A stretch of DNA of 7,736 bases from Desulfovibrio sp. (GCA_020217165.1 JAIWOE010000177.1:1-7736); one strand, 5' to 3'. Shown: positions 1 through 6,667, counted from the stretch's first letter. The notes: a model not told the origin generated them from the letters alone. Translations and numbers: made by a program.

Positions 1-236
1 ACAATAAAACCTACCAGCTCAATTCCGTCATCGAAACCGGCAAGAATTACGGCATGCAAACGCTGGACGACGAGATCATGAAGCTGGTGCGCCGCAACAT
101 CATCGATCCCAACGACGCCTACAACAAGGCTGTGGAAAAGCGTAAATTCAAGGAGTTTCTCACTAGGCCGCCGGAAGACTTTACGGAAATGGCCGGCCCG
201 GACTCGGGGAGCGAAAGCAAACTGCGCAACCGTTAA
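1..236 (+). CDS. pilT: Twitching motility ATPase PilT, C-terminal end (partial)
   Basis: This is the last 78 codons or so of a gene that begins upstream of the window; the open frame enters at base 3 and stops at TAA 234-236. The peptide starts NKTYQLNSVIETGKNYGMQTLD, the conserved C-terminal part of PilT, where the helical end of the ATPase domain packs, followed by a charged tail (KRKFKEFLTRPPEDF). PilT is a cytoplasmic hexameric ATPase at the base of the type IV pilus that powers pilus retraction. The catalytic motifs are outside the window, so the family call rests on this tail and on the PilT/PilU-family gene starting 30 bases downstream, in what is probably one operon. The final 15 or so residues look like a poorly conserved extension. 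It could instead be another PilT paralogue. Confidence 0.8.
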   Translation, partial: NKTYQLNSVIETGKNYGMQTLDDEIMKLVRRNIIDPNDAYNKAVEKRKFKEFLTRPPEDFTEMAGPDSGSESKLRNR

Positions 237-266
237 CCGCACCGTGTCCCACGGCGAGACCCTGCC

Positions 267-1439
267 ATGCTCAGAGCGCAACTGGACCATATCATTTCCC
301 AGGTGTTGGATTTTCAGCCGGAAACCTCGGACATTCACTTCGCCGCTTTCAAGAAGCTGCAGGCCGAGGTACACGGCAAGCTCATGGATGTGCCCCTGCG
401 GCCGGACCTAGGTGTGCTCAAGCCCTTCCAGACCGAGGCCGTGGCCCTGGCCCTCATGGGTCAGAACATGCGCGTGTACCGCGACCTAGTGGAACGCGGC
501 TCCTGCGACCTGGCCTACTCCCTGCCAGGGCGGGCCCGGTTCCGCGTGAATGTTTTCAGCCAGTCAGGCTCGCTATCCATCGTCATGCGCCAGCTTTCCA
601 GCCAAATCCCCACCATCGATCAGCTCAAACTACCCATCATTTTCAAAGAGATGAGCAAGGAACGCTTTGGGCTCATCCTGGTTACCGGGGCCACGGGCTC
701 GGGCAAGTCCACCTCCCTGGCGGCCCTCATCGATGAGATCAACGAAACCCTGCCAGTGCACATCGTCACCCTGGAAGATCCCGTCGAATACAAGCACAAC
801 CACAAGAAAGCCCTGGTGAACCAGCGTGAACTAGGCCTGGATTTCGACGACTTCACCTCCGGCCTGCGCGCCGCCCTGCGCCAGGCCCCCAAGGTGATTC
901 TGGTGGGTGAAATGCGCGACCGCGATACGGTGGAAATCGCCCTCTCCGCCGCAGAAACCGGCCACCTGGTGCTGGGTACCCTGCACACGGCGGATGCGGG
1001 TCAGACGGTAAACCGCGTCATCGGCATGTTTGAACTGGCGGAGGAACGCCTTATCCGCAACCGGCTGGCGGAATCCCTCAAATATGTCGTTTCCCAGCGC
1101 CTGTTGCCCCGGGTGGGCGGCGGGCGGGTGGCGGCCTTTGAAATCCTGCGCAAAAACCTGCGTATCACCGAACTCATCGTCAACGGCGAAACGGAAGAAA
1201 AGACCTTTTACAAGGTGCTGCAAACCTCCGACGCCTACGGTATGATCACCTTCGACCAATACATCATGGGGCTGTACACCAAGGGGCTCATCACCGAGGA
1301 AACAGCCATGCTGGCGGGTTCCGATAAGGCCGTGCTGGGGCAGATGATCGACAAGGTCAAGAGTGCCCGGGGCGAAAAGGTGACGGATATCGAAGGCTTG
1401 ACCATCGACGAAGACTACGGCGCCAAGATCGAGCCATAG
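267..1439 (+). CDS. pilU: PilT/PilU-family type IV pilus retraction ATPase
   Basis: A complete 390-residue secretion-type ATPase. An N-terminal PAS-like domain (about 1-110) precedes a RecA-like core with Walker A GATGSGKST (141-149, K147), Asp box TLEDPVEY (168-175), Walker B ILVGEMRD (211-218) and His box GHLVLGTLHT (232-241). The wording LRQAPKVILVGEMRD resembles PilU, whereas PilT usually has a DP in place of AP. The C-terminal part (FDQYIMGLYTKGLITEETAM) is also PilU-like. PilT and PilU work together in the cytoplasm to pull type IV pili back, and PilU generally depends on PilT. The gene follows the pilT end by 30 bases, so the two are probably co-transcribed. The start at 267 gives a normal family N-terminus (MLRAQLDHIISQVLDF), although the upstream ribosome site is weak. 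The family is certain; the choice of PilU over a second PilT is likely but not proven. Confidence 0.87.
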   Translation: MLRAQLDHIISQVLDFQPETSDIHFAAFKKLQAEVHGKLMDVPLRPDLGVLKPFQTEAVALALMGQNMRVYRDLVERGSCDLAYSLPGRARFRVNVFSQSGSLSIVMRQLSSQIPTIDQLKLPIIFKEMSKERFGLILVTGATGSGKSTSLAALIDEINETLPVHIVTLEDPVEYKHNHKKALVNQRELGLDFDDFTSGLRAALRQAPKVILVGEMRDRDTVEIALSAAETGHLVLGTLHTADAGQTVNRVIGMFELAEERLIRNRLAESLKYVVSQRLLPRVGGGRVAAFEILRKNLRITELIVNGETEEKTFYKVLQTSDAYGMITFDQYIMGLYTKGLITEETAMLAGSDKAVLGQMIDKVKSARGEKVTDIEGLTIDEDYGAKIEP

Positions 1440-1504
1440 GGCATGCTTCCAATAGATGGAACAACTGGCTGGCAAACGGGGAATCCTGCGGAAAAAGGGC
1501 CTCC

Positions 1505-1520
1505 CCGCCTTCACTGGCGG
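1505..1520. repeat. Small inverted repeat after pilU
   Basis: CCGCC (1505-1509) and GGCGG (1516-1520) flank a 6-base loop, 66 bases after the pilU-like stop codon. It could end transcription or mark a structured 3' end. There is no following run of T, so it is a poor intrinsic terminator and the role is uncertain. Confidence 0.3.
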
Positions 1521-1583
1521 ACGCACTGTTGGCCATGTGTTGCTGCATTGATGTTGTCATAACAGCGGTTGGAAAGGGGACGC

Positions 1584-1614
1584 GGGGGAGGCAGTTTACT
1601 CCGGAAAGTCCCCC
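1584..1614. repeat. Inverted repeat in the leader of the zinc-ribbon gene
   Basis: GGGGGA (1584-1589) is the exact reverse complement of TCCCCC (1609-1614), with a 19-base loop. An alternative inner pairing joins GGAG (1587-1590) to CTCC (1599-1602). The repeat ends 36 bases before the Shine-Dalgarno of the downstream gene, so it would lie in its 5' leader if transcription begins upstream. It may be a regulatory structure or chance pairing in GC-rich DNA. Confidence 0.3.
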
Positions 1615-1650
1615 ATGCCCGCTGTCAGCCAAAGCCCCAGGGGCGGGCAA

Positions 1651-1654
1651 GGAG
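1651..1654 (+). promoter_or_regulatory. Ribosome binding site that sets the zinc-ribbon start
   Basis: GGAG, preceded by CAA, sits 8 bases before ATG 1663. The in-frame ATG at 1615 would add 16 residues (PAVSQSPRGGQGASA) that match no known part of the zinc-ribbon family and has no comparable site, so 1663 is preferred. Confidence 0.75.
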
Positions 1655-1662
1655 CATCGGCC

Positions 1663-2274
1663 ATGCGAATCACCTGCACAAGCTGCAACCGCGAGCTGAC
1701 CGTCCCGGACAACAAGCTGCCGGACACGCCGCGATTCAAGATCAAGTGCCCGCAATGCAAAAAGGAAATCGTCGTGGAGCGCATGGACAAGGTGGACCCG
1801 AGCTTCACCGGGGCGTCCTACGACTACAGCGGCGTGGTGGAGCCGGAGGTGTTTCCCCCCGGAGCCCGGGTGGCCTTTCTGCTCATTGTCGAAAAATCCT
1901 GGCGCAACGCCGCCTCGGCCTGGCTCAAGGCGGAAAAATTCTATCAGTCCACCGCCACCAATGCCCATGAGGCCATGCTCAAGCTGCGTCTGAACGACTA
2001 CCAGCTGGTGATGATCGAAGACCGGGACGAATACCAGGGCGTGCTGGCAGAAATCGGCACCTGGCCCGGTCTGCGCCGGCGCACGGTGAACCTGGTGCTC
2101 CTGGGCAATGATGCCGCCAGCTTGGACCCGCAGCTTTCTTTCCGCCGTGGTGCCAACACCTACCTGAACCTGGCCGACGCCGCCCGCTGCGCCGAACTCA
2201 TGGACAGCGTGCTCAAGGGCTATGAGATGTACTACCAGTACCTGAACCTTGCCCATGACCAGGGGATGGGGTAG
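1663..2274 (+). CDS. Zinc-ribbon protein with a degenerate receiver-like C-terminal domain
   Basis: A 203-residue protein. Residues 1-35 form an MJ0042-type zinc ribbon (MRITCTSCNRELTVPDNKL, then KCPQC), with four cysteines C5, C8, C29 and C32 able to bind one zinc. After a linker, residues 70-190 follow the strand order of a response-regulator receiver: LLIVEKS (73-79) at strand 1, YQLVMIED (113-120) at strand 3, NLVLLGN (143-149) at strand 4 and GANTYLNL (163-170) at strand 5. The usual acidic pair is replaced by E77-K78, the phospho-acceptor Asp by Glu (E119), the strand-4 Thr/Ser by Gly, and the strand-5 Lys by Asn. Phosphorylation is therefore unlikely. The zinc ribbon is clear; the receiver assignment is my inference from pattern and is untested. 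No signal peptide or membrane segment is seen, so it is probably cytoplasmic. It follows the pilus ATPase genes, so a link to motility is possible but unproven. Confidence 0.75.
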   Translation: MRITCTSCNRELTVPDNKLPDTPRFKIKCPQCKKEIVVERMDKVDPSFTGASYDYSGVVEPEVFPPGARVAFLLIVEKSWRNAASAWLKAEKFYQSTATNAHEAMLKLRLNDYQLVMIEDRDEYQGVLAEIGTWPGLRRRTVNLVLLGNDAASLDPQLSFRRGANTYLNLADAARCAELMDSVLKGYEMYYQYLNLAHDQGMG

Positions 2275-2329
2275 ACCTCTGTAGATTCCCTATCCTGCGT
2301 CCCTGCCTGAGCACGCGACCCATCCAGCC

Positions 2330-3064
2330 ATGAAGGTCATCTACTTCGTTCACGATTGCTTTGCCCTGGAATGGCGGGACCGGGTGTTCCTGTTCGACTA
2401 TCCGGAGCCGCGCTTTCATCCGCCGGGCATGCAGGCCCTGGTGCGTCGCACCGTGGCGGACCGGCATTGCGTCTTCTGCATCACCCACAGCCATCCGGAC
2501 CATTGTTCCGAAGAAGTGCTGGACGTGGCCCGGTGTTGCCGCCAGGCCACGTACATTGTGTCCGATGATGTGCCGGAGATGGTGCCGGCCTTCGACCCCG
2601 CCGTGCTGCCCCAGTGCCATGTGCTGGCGCCGGAACAACAGACGGTGGTGGATGACATTGCCGTGCAGGCCCTGGAAAGCACCGACCTGGGCGTTGGGTA
2701 TCTGCTGACTTGGCACGGCCGGCGGATCTGGTTTGGTGGAGATGCAGCCCATTGGGACTGGCCGCTCCTGGACGCCGCCTCACGGCATTTCGGGCGTCAG
2801 CACTTCGACGCCTTGCTGGAGCAGCTGGCTGCCCAGCCCCTGCATCTTGCCTTTGCCAATGCCGATCCGCGCCTGCAGAACTTTTCCGGAGCCCTGACAT
2901 TGCTAAAACAGGCGAAACCGGCGTACCTTGTTCCCATGCACGCCTTCGGCGATCCGCGGCGGCTGCGGTTGTTCCAGGACAAAGTCCGGGAGGAAGACGG
3001 TCGCACGGCTGACACATGCTTCTGCTACGAACAACCCGGCGATGTGTGGCGCATTCCCGATTGA
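2330..3064 (+). CDS. Metallo-beta-lactamase-fold hydrolase (UlaG-like)
   Basis: A 244-residue cytoplasmic protein of the metallo-beta-lactamase superfamily. The metal motif HSHPDH is at residues 53-58 (ITHSHPDHCSEEV), a second-half ligand candidate is D138 in WFGGDAAHW, and the C-terminal His is H204 in LVPMHAFGD. The order and length suit the compact UlaG-like hydrolases, which act on small phosphorylated or lactone substrates or on nucleic acids; the substrate cannot be read from the sequence. The middle His often found before the GGD strand is not obvious: the matching stretch reads ALESTDLGVGYLL (114-126), so metal loading may differ from the classical two-metal site. The start at 2330 lacks a good Shine-Dalgarno, but MKVIYFVHDCF is a plausible first strand. 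It lies 55 bases after the zinc-ribbon gene and 16 bases before clpV, so co-transcription with clpV is likely. Confidence 0.83.
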   Translation: MKVIYFVHDCFALEWRDRVFLFDYPEPRFHPPGMQALVRRTVADRHCVFCITHSHPDHCSEEVLDVARCCRQATYIVSDDVPEMVPAFDPAVLPQCHVLAPEQQTVVDDIAVQALESTDLGVGYLLTWHGRRIWFGGDAAHWDWPLLDAASRHFGRQHFDALLEQLAAQPLHLAFANADPRLQNFSGALTLLKQAKPAYLVPMHAFGDPRRLRLFQDKVREEDGRTADTCFCYEQPGDVWRIPD

Positions 3065-3080
3065 TGCGTAACGAGGCAGC

Positions 3081-5876
3081 ATGATAGTCGATGTCAAACT
3101 ACTCCTGGAGCGCTGCTCTCCGCAGCTCACGGAAGCCATGCAGGAGGCTGCGGCCCTGGCCAGCGGGCAGGCCCATGGCGAGGTGCTGCCAGAACACCTG
3201 TTCCTGGCCATGTGCAGCACCCCGGAGACGGACCTCCTGGCCATCCTGGATGCCTGGCGCGTGGACGCCGCTGCCTTTGCCGGCCTGCTGGAACGCAGCC
3301 TGGAGGCCCTGCCCAGGGGGGCGGCTGGTCGGCCCGTCATCTCGCATGATCTGGTGGCCCTGCTGCAGCAGGCCTGGCTGGTGGGCAGCCTGGAGTTTCA
3401 GGCAGACAAGATCCGCACCGGCTTCGTACTTCTGGCCCAGGCCCGCCTCTTGCGTCAGGACCCCGGCCGCACCATGCAGCACCCTCGCAACGGCTGGATG
3501 CGCCCCTTGCGCGCCATTGCCCTGGATTCCTTGCGCCAACGGTACTCGGACATCGTGGCCGGCGCCTCGCGGGAGGCGACGGACGCCCCGGCTGGCACCG
3601 GCGCCACTGCCGGCGCGGCACCTGGTTCCGGCGAAAGCCTGCAAAAATACTGCGTGGATCTGACGGAGCGCGCCCGCCGCGGGGAGATCGACCCCGTCTT
3701 CGGCCGCGAGGACGCCATGCGCCGTATTGTGGATATCCTGGCCCGCCGCCGCAAGAACAATCCCTTGCTGGTGGGCGATGCCGGGGTGGGTAAAACGGCC
3801 GTGGTGGAAGGCCTGGCCCTGCGGCTGGTGGAGGCCGAGGCCCAGGGCTTCGAGGCTTCCGGCCTGCCCACCATGCTTAAGGGCGTGCGCATCCTGGCCT
3901 TGGACATGGGCGCCCTGGAAGCCGGTGCAGGCCTCAAGGGCGAATTCGAAGAACGGCTCAAGGCGGTGGTGGAGGACTTGAAGGCCTTGGAATCGCCGGC
4001 TATTTTGTTCATCGACGAAGCGCACACCCTCATCGGCGCTGGGGGACGCCCCGGGGCCGACGCCGCCAATTTCCTCAAGCCCACCCTGGCCCGCGGCGAG
4101 CTCAAGCTCGTGGCCGCCACCACCTGGAGCGAGCACAAACGGGTCTTCAGCCGCGATGCAGCCCTCTCCCGCCGCTTTCAGCCCGTGCCCTTGGAGGAGC
4201 CCAGCCCAGAAACCACTGTGGAAATCCTGCGCGGACTCAAACCCAGGTACGAGGCAGACCACGGCGTCACCGTGCGGGACGATGCCGTGGTGGCTGCGGC
4301 CAGGTTTGCCAGCCGTTACATTCCGGACCGCTTTTTGCCAGATAAGGCTGTGGATTTGCTGGATACCGCCGCTGCCCGCGTCAAAGTGAGCCTTACGGCC
4401 AAGCCCGCGGCCCTGGAGCAGATGGAGCAACATATCCTGGACCTGCGCCGGCGCATCGAGGCCCTGACCCGGGACAAGAGCCACGGCCTCATGGTGGATG
4501 AAGACGCCCTGACCCGCGCCTGGCACGAGCTCAAGGAACTCAAGACCCAGGCCTGGGCCTGCGCCGAGCGCTGGCGCGCCGAGCAGCGGCTGGTGGAGCA
4601 GCTCATCGAGGTCCGCGGCCGTCTGCAGCAGGAGCGTACGGAAATGGGCATGCCGAGGGAGGCCACCCGGCAGGAAGCCCTGACTCTTTTGCAACAGCTT
4701 AACGAGGTGCAGCAGGGCTCCCCCCTGGTGTGCCACGAGGTGGACCCGGGCATGGTGGCCCAGGTGGTGCACGAGTGGACGGGCATCCCCCTGGCCAGCA
4801 TCCTGCAAGATCAGTACGCCGCCGTGCTGCAGCTGGAGCAGGCGTTGCGCGGACGGGTCAAGGGGCAGGGGCACGCCCTGGAAGTCATTATCAAGGAAAT
4901 CCAGGCCGCCACCTCGGGGCTCAAGGACGAATCCGCGCCCATGGCCGTGTTCCTGCTGGCCGGCCCCAGCGGCGTGGGCAAGACGGAAACCGCCCGCGCC
5001 CTGGCCGAACTCCTCTTTGGCGGCGAGCAGTCCCTGGTGTTGCTGAACATGGGGGAGTATAGCGAAAAACACAGCGTCAGCCGGCTCATCGGCTCCCCGC
5101 CGGGCTATGTGGGTTATGGCGAGGGGGGGGTGCTCACCGAGGCCGTGCGCCGCCGGCCGCACTCCCTGGTCCTGCTGGACGAGGCGGAAAAAGCCCATCC
5201 CGAGGTGTTGAACCTCTTTCACCAGGTGTTCGAACAGGGCACGCTTTCGGATGCGGAGGGACGTCCCGTGGATTTCCGCAACGTCTTGTTCATCTTAACC
5301 ACCAACGTCGGTGCCGAGGCCGTACTCACCGAGCCGGGGTTGCGGAGCCTGTCCCTTGCACAGCGGGCCGAACGGCTGCGGACGGCGGTGTGGCCGTCCC
5401 TGCGGGAGGCGTATCCCGCGTCCCTGCTTTCGCGCATGACGGTGGCCGTGTTCGCCCCCTTGGAGGCTGATACTCTGGCCGAGGTGGCCGAGCGCAAGCT
5501 GGCCCGCCTGGCGGCGCAGGCGTTGGTGAACGGCGCCTTTGTGCTGCAGGTGGCCCCAGAAGCGCCCCTGGCCCTGGCTGCGCGGTGCTGGGACCCGGAG
5601 AGCGGCGCCCGAAGCCTGGACCGGCTGCTGCATGCCGAGGTGCTGCCCAGGCTGGCCGAGGCAGCCCTGAACATCAAGGCCTCGGGCCAGTATCGCGCCG
5701 CCCTGACCCTGACGGTGGATGCGGCGGGGGCCATCTCCGTCCTGTCCAGTGAAGCGTCACCGTGCGTGCCATCCGCGTCCTCGCCACTGAGGGTTTCCCC
5801 GACTCCCGCCCTTGGCTGCGGCGAGCCGGAAGGGGCCCACGTCGCCCTCTCAGGCGATGGAGACCGCGCCCCCTGA
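3081..5876 (+). CDS. clpV: Type VI secretion-type ClpV/TssH AAA+ ATPase
   Basis: A 931-residue Clp/Hsp100 disaggregase with two AAA+ modules. An N-terminal double Clp repeat (about 1-150) precedes an Ala/Gly-rich linker (165-190). AAA1 has Walker A GDAGVGKT (232-239), Walker B ILFIDE (308-313) and the Arg pair R364-R365. A coiled middle domain (about 440-545) leads to AAA2, with Walker A GPSGVGKT (628-635), pore loop GYVGYGEGG (675-683) and Walker B LVLLDE (696-701). ClpV is favoured over ClpB by the N-domain wording (LEALPRG...RPVIS, then QQAWLVGSLEF), AATTWSEHKR, ILRGLKPRYEADHGV, and a first pore loop GLKGEFEER without the ClpB tyrosine. ClpV disassembles contracted TssB/TssC sheaths so that the T6SS can be reused. 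It follows the MBL gene by 16 bases, with GAGG (3073-3076) just before ATG 3081. The Ser/Pro-rich tail from about residue 890 is unlike the family. No other T6SS gene is visible. Confidence 0.86.
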   Translation: MIVDVKLLLERCSPQLTEAMQEAAALASGQAHGEVLPEHLFLAMCSTPETDLLAILDAWRVDAAAFAGLLERSLEALPRGAAGRPVISHDLVALLQQAWLVGSLEFQADKIRTGFVLLAQARLLRQDPGRTMQHPRNGWMRPLRAIALDSLRQRYSDIVAGASREATDAPAGTGATAGAAPGSGESLQKYCVDLTERARRGEIDPVFGREDAMRRIVDILARRRKNNPLLVGDAGVGKTAVVEGLALRLVEAEAQGFEASGLPTMLKGVRILALDMGALEAGAGLKGEFEERLKAVVEDLKALESPAILFIDEAHTLIGAGGRPGADAANFLKPTLARGELKLVAATTWSEHKRVFSRDAALSRRFQPVPLEEPSPETTVEILRGLKPRYEADHGVTVRDDAVVAAARFASRYIPDRFLPDKAVDLLDTAAARVKVSLTAKPAALEQMEQHILDLRRRIEALTRDKSHGLMVDEDALTRAWHELKELKTQAWACAERWRAEQRLVEQLIEVRGRLQQERTEMGMPREATRQEALTLLQQLNEVQQGSPLVCHEVDPGMVAQVVHEWTGIPLASILQDQYAAVLQLEQALRGRVKGQGHALEVIIKEIQAATSGLKDESAPMAVFLLAGPSGVGKTETARALAELLFGGEQSLVLLNMGEYSEKHSVSRLIGSPPGYVGYGEGGVLTEAVRRRPHSLVLLDEAEKAHPEVLNLFHQVFEQGTLSDAEGRPVDFRNVLFILTTNVGAEAVLTEPGLRSLSLAQRAERLRTAVWPSLREAYPASLLSRMTVAVFAPLEADTLAEVAERKLARLAAQALVNGAFVLQVAPEAPLALAARCWDPESGARSLDRLLHAEVLPRLAEAALNIKASGQYRAALTLTVDAAGAISVLSSEASPCVPSASSPLRVSPTPALGCGEPEGAHVALSGDGDRAP

Positions 5877-5932
5877 CGTTACATCCCCCCCTGGCCCTGG
5901 CCCGCTTTTCGTTGCCATTGCGACCAAAGCTG

Positions 5933-5964
5933 GTAGGATGGCTGCATGGCACAAAACATCCTGC
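5933..5964. repeat. Inverted repeat between clpV and the small acidic gene
   Basis: GTAGGATG (5933-5940) pairs with CATCCTGC (5957-5964), with one G-U wobble and a 16-base loop. It lies about 57 bases after the clpV stop. There is no T-run after it, so it may be a leader structure of the next gene and not a terminator. Confidence 0.35.
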
Positions 5965-5967
5965 GAT

Positions 5968-5983
5968 GCCCCGATGTTGGGGC
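5968..5983. repeat. Second hairpin in the same gap
   Basis: GCCCC (5968-5972) and GGGGC (5979-5983) are perfect complements around the loop GATGTT. It begins four bases after the previous stem-loop and ends 31 bases before the Shine-Dalgarno of the 57-residue gene. The pair of adjacent hairpins could limit read-through from clpV or control translation; no T-run supports a classical terminator. Confidence 0.35.
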
Positions 5984-6014
5984 CTGCGCTGTCGGCGCGA
6001 GGCAGGATTCGCCC

Positions 6015-6020
6015 AGGAGG
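6015..6020 (+). promoter_or_regulatory. Strong Shine-Dalgarno of the small acidic gene
   Basis: AGGAGG stands 6 bases before ATG 6027, an ideal arrangement. It decides the start against the in-frame ATG at 5946, which would add 27 residues with no ribosome site and place them over the hairpins. Confidence 0.8.
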
Positions 6021-6026
6021 CTGCTC

Positions 6027-6200
6027 ATGACCATTCGCCCCGAAGAAGATCCCGGCTATTTTGATGAGTTTGTCAGCGAAGAAATCCGCACGCAACTGCA
6101 CCGCCAGCAGCAATGCAAGAAGCACAGCGCCGAAGCCCCCGACGATGACGTGGAATGCCTGGAAGGCGAGGAAGTCGCCCCGTCCCCCGACGACGCGTAA
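6027..6200 (+). CDS. Small acidic hypothetical protein (57 residues)
   Basis: I do not recognise this protein. It reads MTIRPEEDPGYFDEFVSEE at the start and ends in an acidic, Pro-rich tail (DDDVECLEGEEVAPSPDDA). The middle is a short polar, partly basic helix candidate (IRTQLHRQQQCKKH). It contains two isolated cysteines (C30 and C44), no CxxC motif, no signal peptide and no membrane segment. The perfect Shine-Dalgarno at 6015-6020 and the high use of G or C at third codon positions support a real gene. It lies 150 bases after clpV on the same strand and converges on the moaE-like gene, with a strong hairpin between them. The composition suggests a partly disordered cytoplasmic protein; no function is proposed. 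Confidence 0.68.
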   Translation: MTIRPEEDPGYFDEFVSEEIRTQLHRQQQCKKHSAEAPDDDVECLEGEEVAPSPDDA

Positions 6201-6218
6201 GGCATGCATTTTGCTAAA

Positions 6219-6262
6219 CCTCCGAGGGGGAGCCGTCCTGCTGACGCGCTCGCCCCCGGAGG
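6219..6262. terminator. Hairpin between convergent genes, possible bidirectional terminator
   Basis: Bases 6219-6233 and 6248-6262 are reverse complements at 13 of 15 positions, and the interior CGTC (6234-6237) and GACG (6243-6246) extend the stem around the loop CTGCT. It begins 18 bases after the small acidic gene and ends 18 bases before the moaE-like stop on the other strand. The position suits a terminator shared by both convergent genes. The U-tract is weak: the minus transcript has only UUU after the stem and the plus transcript has none, so efficiency is uncertain. Confidence 0.6.
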
Positions 6263-6280
6263 TACAGGGTCTGGGTGGGG

Positions 6281-6655
6281 TTAGCTGGCTGCAGGCGTCA
6301 TGTTTTCCTTTTTGGTGACAGCCTCTGCCTTGACGCGGTCCAGCAGGTCGGACAGGGCCGGGATGACATGTTCGCGAATATCGCCGGCCACAATGAGATA
6401 GAGCACGTCATCGCCTGGCGTCAGTGCGCCCTCGTGGTACTCCACCACGACGCGGAAAATCCCGGGCCGCTGCTCAATCTCCTGTCGCACCTGCTCCACG
6501 CGTTCCCGGTCCACGGCAATGTCCACGACGGCCACACTGCCGGGTTCCTTGCGGGACCAGCCGCGTACGACGCCGTTGTGCACGAGAATCATGCCGACAT
6601 GTTCGGCAAAGCCAGGAGTGGCCTTGAGTGCTTCGATGGTTTTGGTGATGTCCAT
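6281..6655 (-). CDS. moaE: MoaE-like molybdopterin synthase catalytic subunit family protein
   Basis: A 124-residue protein of the MoaE family. MoaE, with the sulfur carrier MoaD, turns precursor Z (cPMP) into molybdopterin in the cytoplasm. The match to E. coli MoaE is visible as ordered landmarks: VVR (29-31, R31 at Arg39), PGDDVLYLIVAGDIR (80-94) against PGDEIVFVGVTSAHR, and K109 with K115/K116 matching Lys119 and Lys126. The R94-to-K109 spacing of 15 equals that of Arg104 to Lys119. The usual His before that Arg is Ile (I93), and the protein is shorter than the roughly 150-residue E. coli form, lacking part of the C-terminus. The start at 6655 is set by AGGAGG at 6662-6667 (minus strand), 6 bases away; the frame stays open further upstream, but that part is not MoaE-like. 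No moaD is beside it. It may be a true subunit or a divergent paralogue. Confidence 0.8.
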   Translation of the reverse strand: MDITKTIEALKATPGFAEHVGMILVHNGVVRGWSRKEPGSVAVVDIAVDRERVEQVRQEIEQRPGIFRVVVEYHEGALTPGDDVLYLIVAGDIREHVIPALSDLLDRVKAEAVTKKENMTPAAS

Positions 6656-6661
6656 GATGCT

Positions 6662-6667
6662 CCTCCT
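6662..6667 (-). promoter_or_regulatory. Shine-Dalgarno of the moaE-like gene
   Basis: Read on the minus strand, AGGAGG lies 6 bases before ATG at 6655. It fixes the start at MDITKTIEAL and argues against the long upstream in-frame extension. Confidence 0.8.

Noticed and set aside
1569..1970. A 133-codon plus-strand frame overlapping the zinc-ribbon gene
   Set aside because: It is an Arg/Gly-rich shadow in another frame with no motif.
1357..2256. A 299-codon minus-strand frame across the zinc-ribbon gene
   Set aside because: It is antisense to a gene with a clear zinc ribbon and ribosome site, and its translation has no recognisable motif.
3099..5222. A 707-codon open frame on the minus strand inside clpV
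   Set aside because: It is antisense to a protein with complete AAA+ motifs; its Gly/Gln/His/Leu-rich translation is typical of the shadow of a GC-rich gene.
5877..6026. A possible sigma-54 promoter (TGGC with a later TGC)
   Set aside because: The GG-to-GC spacing is 13 bases in each candidate, not the required 10.
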